Below are positions 62,494 to 64,000 of a stretch of DNA of 64,000 nucleotides, in pieces. The notes below the pieces were generated by a model. That model did not search any database. It was not told the DNA's origin and saw only the letters and a program-made list of their open reading frames with translations. The position numbers and the translations under genes were made by a program. The first letter of the stretch is position 1; each line of letters opens with the position of its first letter. Location: positions 189,998 to 253,997 of the forward strand of contig NZ_JAHZAX010000001.1 in assembly GCF_019423705.1 (NCBI RefSeq), in the 5' to 3' direction. The DNA is from Ruminococcus sp. (lineage in GTDB: Bacteria > Bacillota > Clostridia > Oscillospirales > Ruminococcaceae).

Positions 62494-63466
62494 GGAAAGA
62501 AAAACTCTTGACGTTGTAGGCCACAGAAAGCTGTTCTACACAATATCCTGCGCTCTTATTGCGCTGTTCATCATTCTGACTTTCACTATCGGACTTAACG
62601 TTGCCATAGAATTCAAGGGCGGTACTGTTATTACTTATACATATGAGGGCGATATCAAGTCGGCTGACGTTGAAAAGACTGTCGGCAACACCCTTGACGA
62701 TAAGTGCACAGTAACATTGGGCGAGAACACAAACGGCTCACAGAAAACTGTTGAGATCAAGTTCTCCTCAACAAAGGGCATAAGCGACGACAAGCAGAAC
62801 AAGCTCAAGACTGCATTGCAGAGCGATTTTGCTGACAATAACATCGAGGTCTACGAATCAAACGACGTTGCGGCTTCAAGCGGTATGAATTTCTTCTTCA
62901 AGTGCCTTGCAGCCTGCGCACTGGCAATGGTCGTCACGATCATTTACATCGGTTTCAGATTCAAGAAGATCGGCGGACTTTCCGCTGGTGTGTTCTCAGT
63001 TGTGGCACTTGCCCACGATATGTGTATGGTATACGGTTGCTTCGTTGTTTGTAGATTTGACATCAACGCAAACTTTATGGCCGTTCTGCTGACTATCCTC
63101 GGCTATTCTATCAACGCAACTATCATCATCTACGACAGGATACGTGAGAATGAAAGACTTATCGGCAACAAAATGGAACTTGCTGATCTTGTAAACCTTT
63201 CGATCACACAGACCCTCGGACGTTCAATCCACACCACAGTAACAACAGTTCTCGCAATGACAACAGTTTGCATAGTTTGCCTTATCTGCGGAGTAACTTC
63301 GATCATAAGCTTTGCATTCCCGCTTATCATCGGTATGATCTCAGGTGTGTACTCTTCAAACTGCATTGCTCCAACACTTTGGGTAGTATGGAGAAATCAC
63401 AAGGCAAAGAAGGGCGCTGCGAACAAGAAGTCAAAGGGCGCTGTTAAGCAGAGCAATAGACGCTAA
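62486..63466 (+). CDS. secF: Protein translocase subunit SecF
   Basis: 326 residues. It begins MSKERKTLDVVGHRKLFYTIS, then LNVAIEFKGGTVITYTYEG, a small P1-like domain, and the SecF core with YIGFRFKKIGGLSAGVFSVVALAHDM and ILGYSINATIIIYDRIREN. The ATG at 62486 lies inside the end of secD, with GGAGG 11 bases upstream. Ends in a basic tail. Confidence 0.96.
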   Translation: MSKERKTLDVVGHRKLFYTISCALIALFIILTFTIGLNVAIEFKGGTVITYTYEGDIKSADVEKTVGNTLDDKCTVTLGENTNGSQKTVEIKFSSTKGISDDKQNKLKTALQSDFADNNIEVYESNDVAASSGMNFFFKCLAACALAMVVTIIYIGFRFKKIGGLSAGVFSVVALAHDMCMVYGCFVVCRFDINANFMAVLLTILGYSINATIIIYDRIRENERLIGNKMELADLVNLSITQTLGRSIHTTVTTVLAMTTVCIVCLICGVTSIISFAFPLIIGMISGVYSSNCIAPTLWVVWRNHKAKKGAANKKSKGAVKQSNRR

Positions 63467-63477
63467 AACATAAAAAA

Positions 63478-63502
63478 CGGGCGAACGATGTTCGCCCCTA
63501 CA
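63478..63502 (+). repeat. Family A repeat, short form (GAAC stem)
   Basis: CGGGCGAAC-GAT-GTTCGCCCCTACA. Confidence 0.88.
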
Positions 63503-63528
63503 TATACATAGCGTATTTGATTTTTGAC

Positions 63529-63557
63529 TTGACAACAATAATTGTATATGATATAAT
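63529..63557 (+). promoter_or_regulatory. Antitoxin RNA promoter, module 3
   Basis: TTGACA, 17-base spacer, TATAAT. Confidence 0.82.
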
Positions 63558-63563
63558 ATAGAC

Positions 63564-63658
63564 AATAAAAGAGGCATACTGCTGTAAGCGGGTTACCTCC
63601 AGAGACTAATTTTTTTAATAACCGTCCTATGTGGTAGTCGGGCGGTTATTTCTTTTTT
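63564..63658 (+). ncRNA. Antisense RNA of type I toxin-antitoxin module 3
   Basis: About 95 nt; hairpin GAGGCATACTGC/GCGGGTTACCTC, terminator AATAACCG/CGGTTATT followed by T-run. Overlaps the 3' end of the toxin transcript. Confidence 0.8.
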
Positions 63659-63756
63659 CTGTTGCAAATGTCAAACAAGAGTTTACAAATATCAAACACA
63701 AGTCCAACAATATTCGCTATTAACATCAGTAATGTAAGTACTTCAATTACGCTCAT
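63646..63756 (-). CDS. Holin-like type I toxin peptide, module 3
   Basis: 36 residues: MSVIEVLTLLMLIANIVGLV, then FDICKLLFDIC with a seven-residue duplication relative to module 2, then NRKKK. Single membrane helix and basic tail. The GGAGG is sequestered in CCTCCA-GCAA-TGGAGG. The promoter (TTGACA, 17 bases, TATAAT) lies at 63854-63826 on this strand. Confidence 0.8.
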   Translation of the reverse strand: MSVIEVLTLLMLIANIVGLVFDICKLLFDICNRKKK

Positions 63757-63856
63757 ATTTTGCTCACCTCCATTGCTGGAGGAAGATTTAAACCGCCTAC
63801 CGTTGTTGCAGTATGCCCTATGGTGATTATAGCACAATTATCGAGTTTTGTCAAAT

Positions 63857-63889
63857 AAAGGTGTGTGAACATTGTTCACACACCTTTTT
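63857..63889. terminator. Terminator of the right-edge gene
   Basis: AAGGTGTGTGAACA-T-TGTTCACACACCTT with T-run on the plus strand and A-run on the other. It can serve the minus-strand gene that ends at 63905, although the T-run is stronger on the plus strand. Confidence 0.7.
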
Positions 63890-63904
63890 GCTGTTTTATG
63901 CGTT

Positions 63905-64000
63905 TTACAGTTCGGGAAATCTCTCTTCCACAAGCTTAACGGCGTTTCTCACGCAGTCGTCGCAATCGCAGAGAACAACGCCCGTGTCAAGGCCTTTCAG
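63905..64000 (-). CDS. C-terminal fragment, possibly ComFB-like
   Basis: The last 31 residues of a minus-strand gene entering from the right edge: TGVVLCDCDDCVRNAVKLVEE then RFPEL and a TAA. The CxCxxC spacing followed by a helix resembles the Cys cluster of ComFB-like proteins, but the fragment is too short for a firm call. Confidence 0.4.
   Translation of the reverse strand: MKGLDTGVVLCDCDDCVRNAVKLVEERFPEL

Noticed and set aside
2771..63502. Family A repeats considered as a CRISPR array
   Set aside because: Copies are kilobases apart, palindromic and without regular spacers, and no cas genes are present.
58148..63854. Toxin-antitoxin modules considered as small insertion elements because of their inverted ends
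   Set aside because: No target-site duplication is visible, and the inverted ends are better explained by pairing between the 5' and 3' ends of the toxin transcript.
1..64000. tRNA and rRNA genes
   Set aside because: None was recognised on either strand by eye; a tRNAscan run would be decisive.

Overview
The window is the replication-origin neighbourhood of a low-to-mid GC Firmicute, most likely a Ruminococcus-type member of the Oscillospiraceae. The evidence is the gene order (gyrA, gyrB, remB, recF, S4 protein, dnaN, dnaA | rpmH, rnpA, yidD, yidC, khpB), threonine-rich linkers on exported proteins, a single-chain pyruvate:ferredoxin oxidoreductase, frequent TTG/GTG starts with strong GGAGG sites, and the Flp1/DUF5702 type of Tad locus. 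This assignment is inference; no 16S gene is present.

Layout. (1) 1-18.6 kb, minus strand: one long cluster read from a CpaE/TadZ-like ATPase through TadA, TadB, TadC, a Flp1-like pilin, TadE-like pseudopilins, a 1336-residue DUF5702-like protein, a lipoprotein and a prepilin peptidase. It continues into a WG-repeat protein, an FHA protein, a PP2C phosphatase and a membrane Ser/Thr kinase. A divergent LytTR protein with a degenerate receiver sits at its head. (2) 19.7-30.1 kb: a membrane protein, a small HTH protein, and the gyrA/ycxB-like/gyrB/remB/recF/S4/dnaN series. (3) 30.1-30.8 kb: probable oriC, with a cluster of non-canonical DnaA boxes (TTTTCAACA), a DnaA-trio-like run, and next to it a DnaA whose recognition helix departs from the GRDHTTV signature. 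(4) 33-36.5 kb: rpmH to khpB. (5) 37-44.5 kb: mnmE-mnmG-rsmG in inverted orientation, a radical SAM protein, and a degenerate MBOAT/DHHW-like pair. (6) 44.9-51.1 kb: an epimerase, a CAP-domain lipoprotein, a second ParB-family protein (Noc-like), ParA, ParB and six parS sites. (7) 51.8-63.5 kb: PFOR, glyS, a coiled-coil membrane protein, an alanine-type aminotransferase, a YjbR-like protein and secD-secF. (8) Three homologous type I toxin-antitoxin modules lie between 58.1 and 63.9 kb.

Two dispersed intergenic repeat families overlie all this. Family A (about 20 loci) is a palindrome ending in CCCCTACA whose stem shows compensatory changes; a longer form contains a second nested palindrome. 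Family B (7 copies, 46-61 kb only) is a roughly 95-130 bp modular element. Three B copies stop just upstream of a TTGACA promoter and two stop at a parS site. Several apparent N-terminal extensions of real genes (PP2C, ParB) are read-through of these repeats, and the starts given here are corrected.

The strongest candidates for something undescribed are the non-canonical oriC with its matching DnaA, the toxin-antitoxin modules with conserved long-range 5'-3' pairing, the modular B elements, and the Tad machine fused genetically to a kinase/phosphatase/FHA pathway. All positions and motifs were read by eye; no database search or folding program was run.
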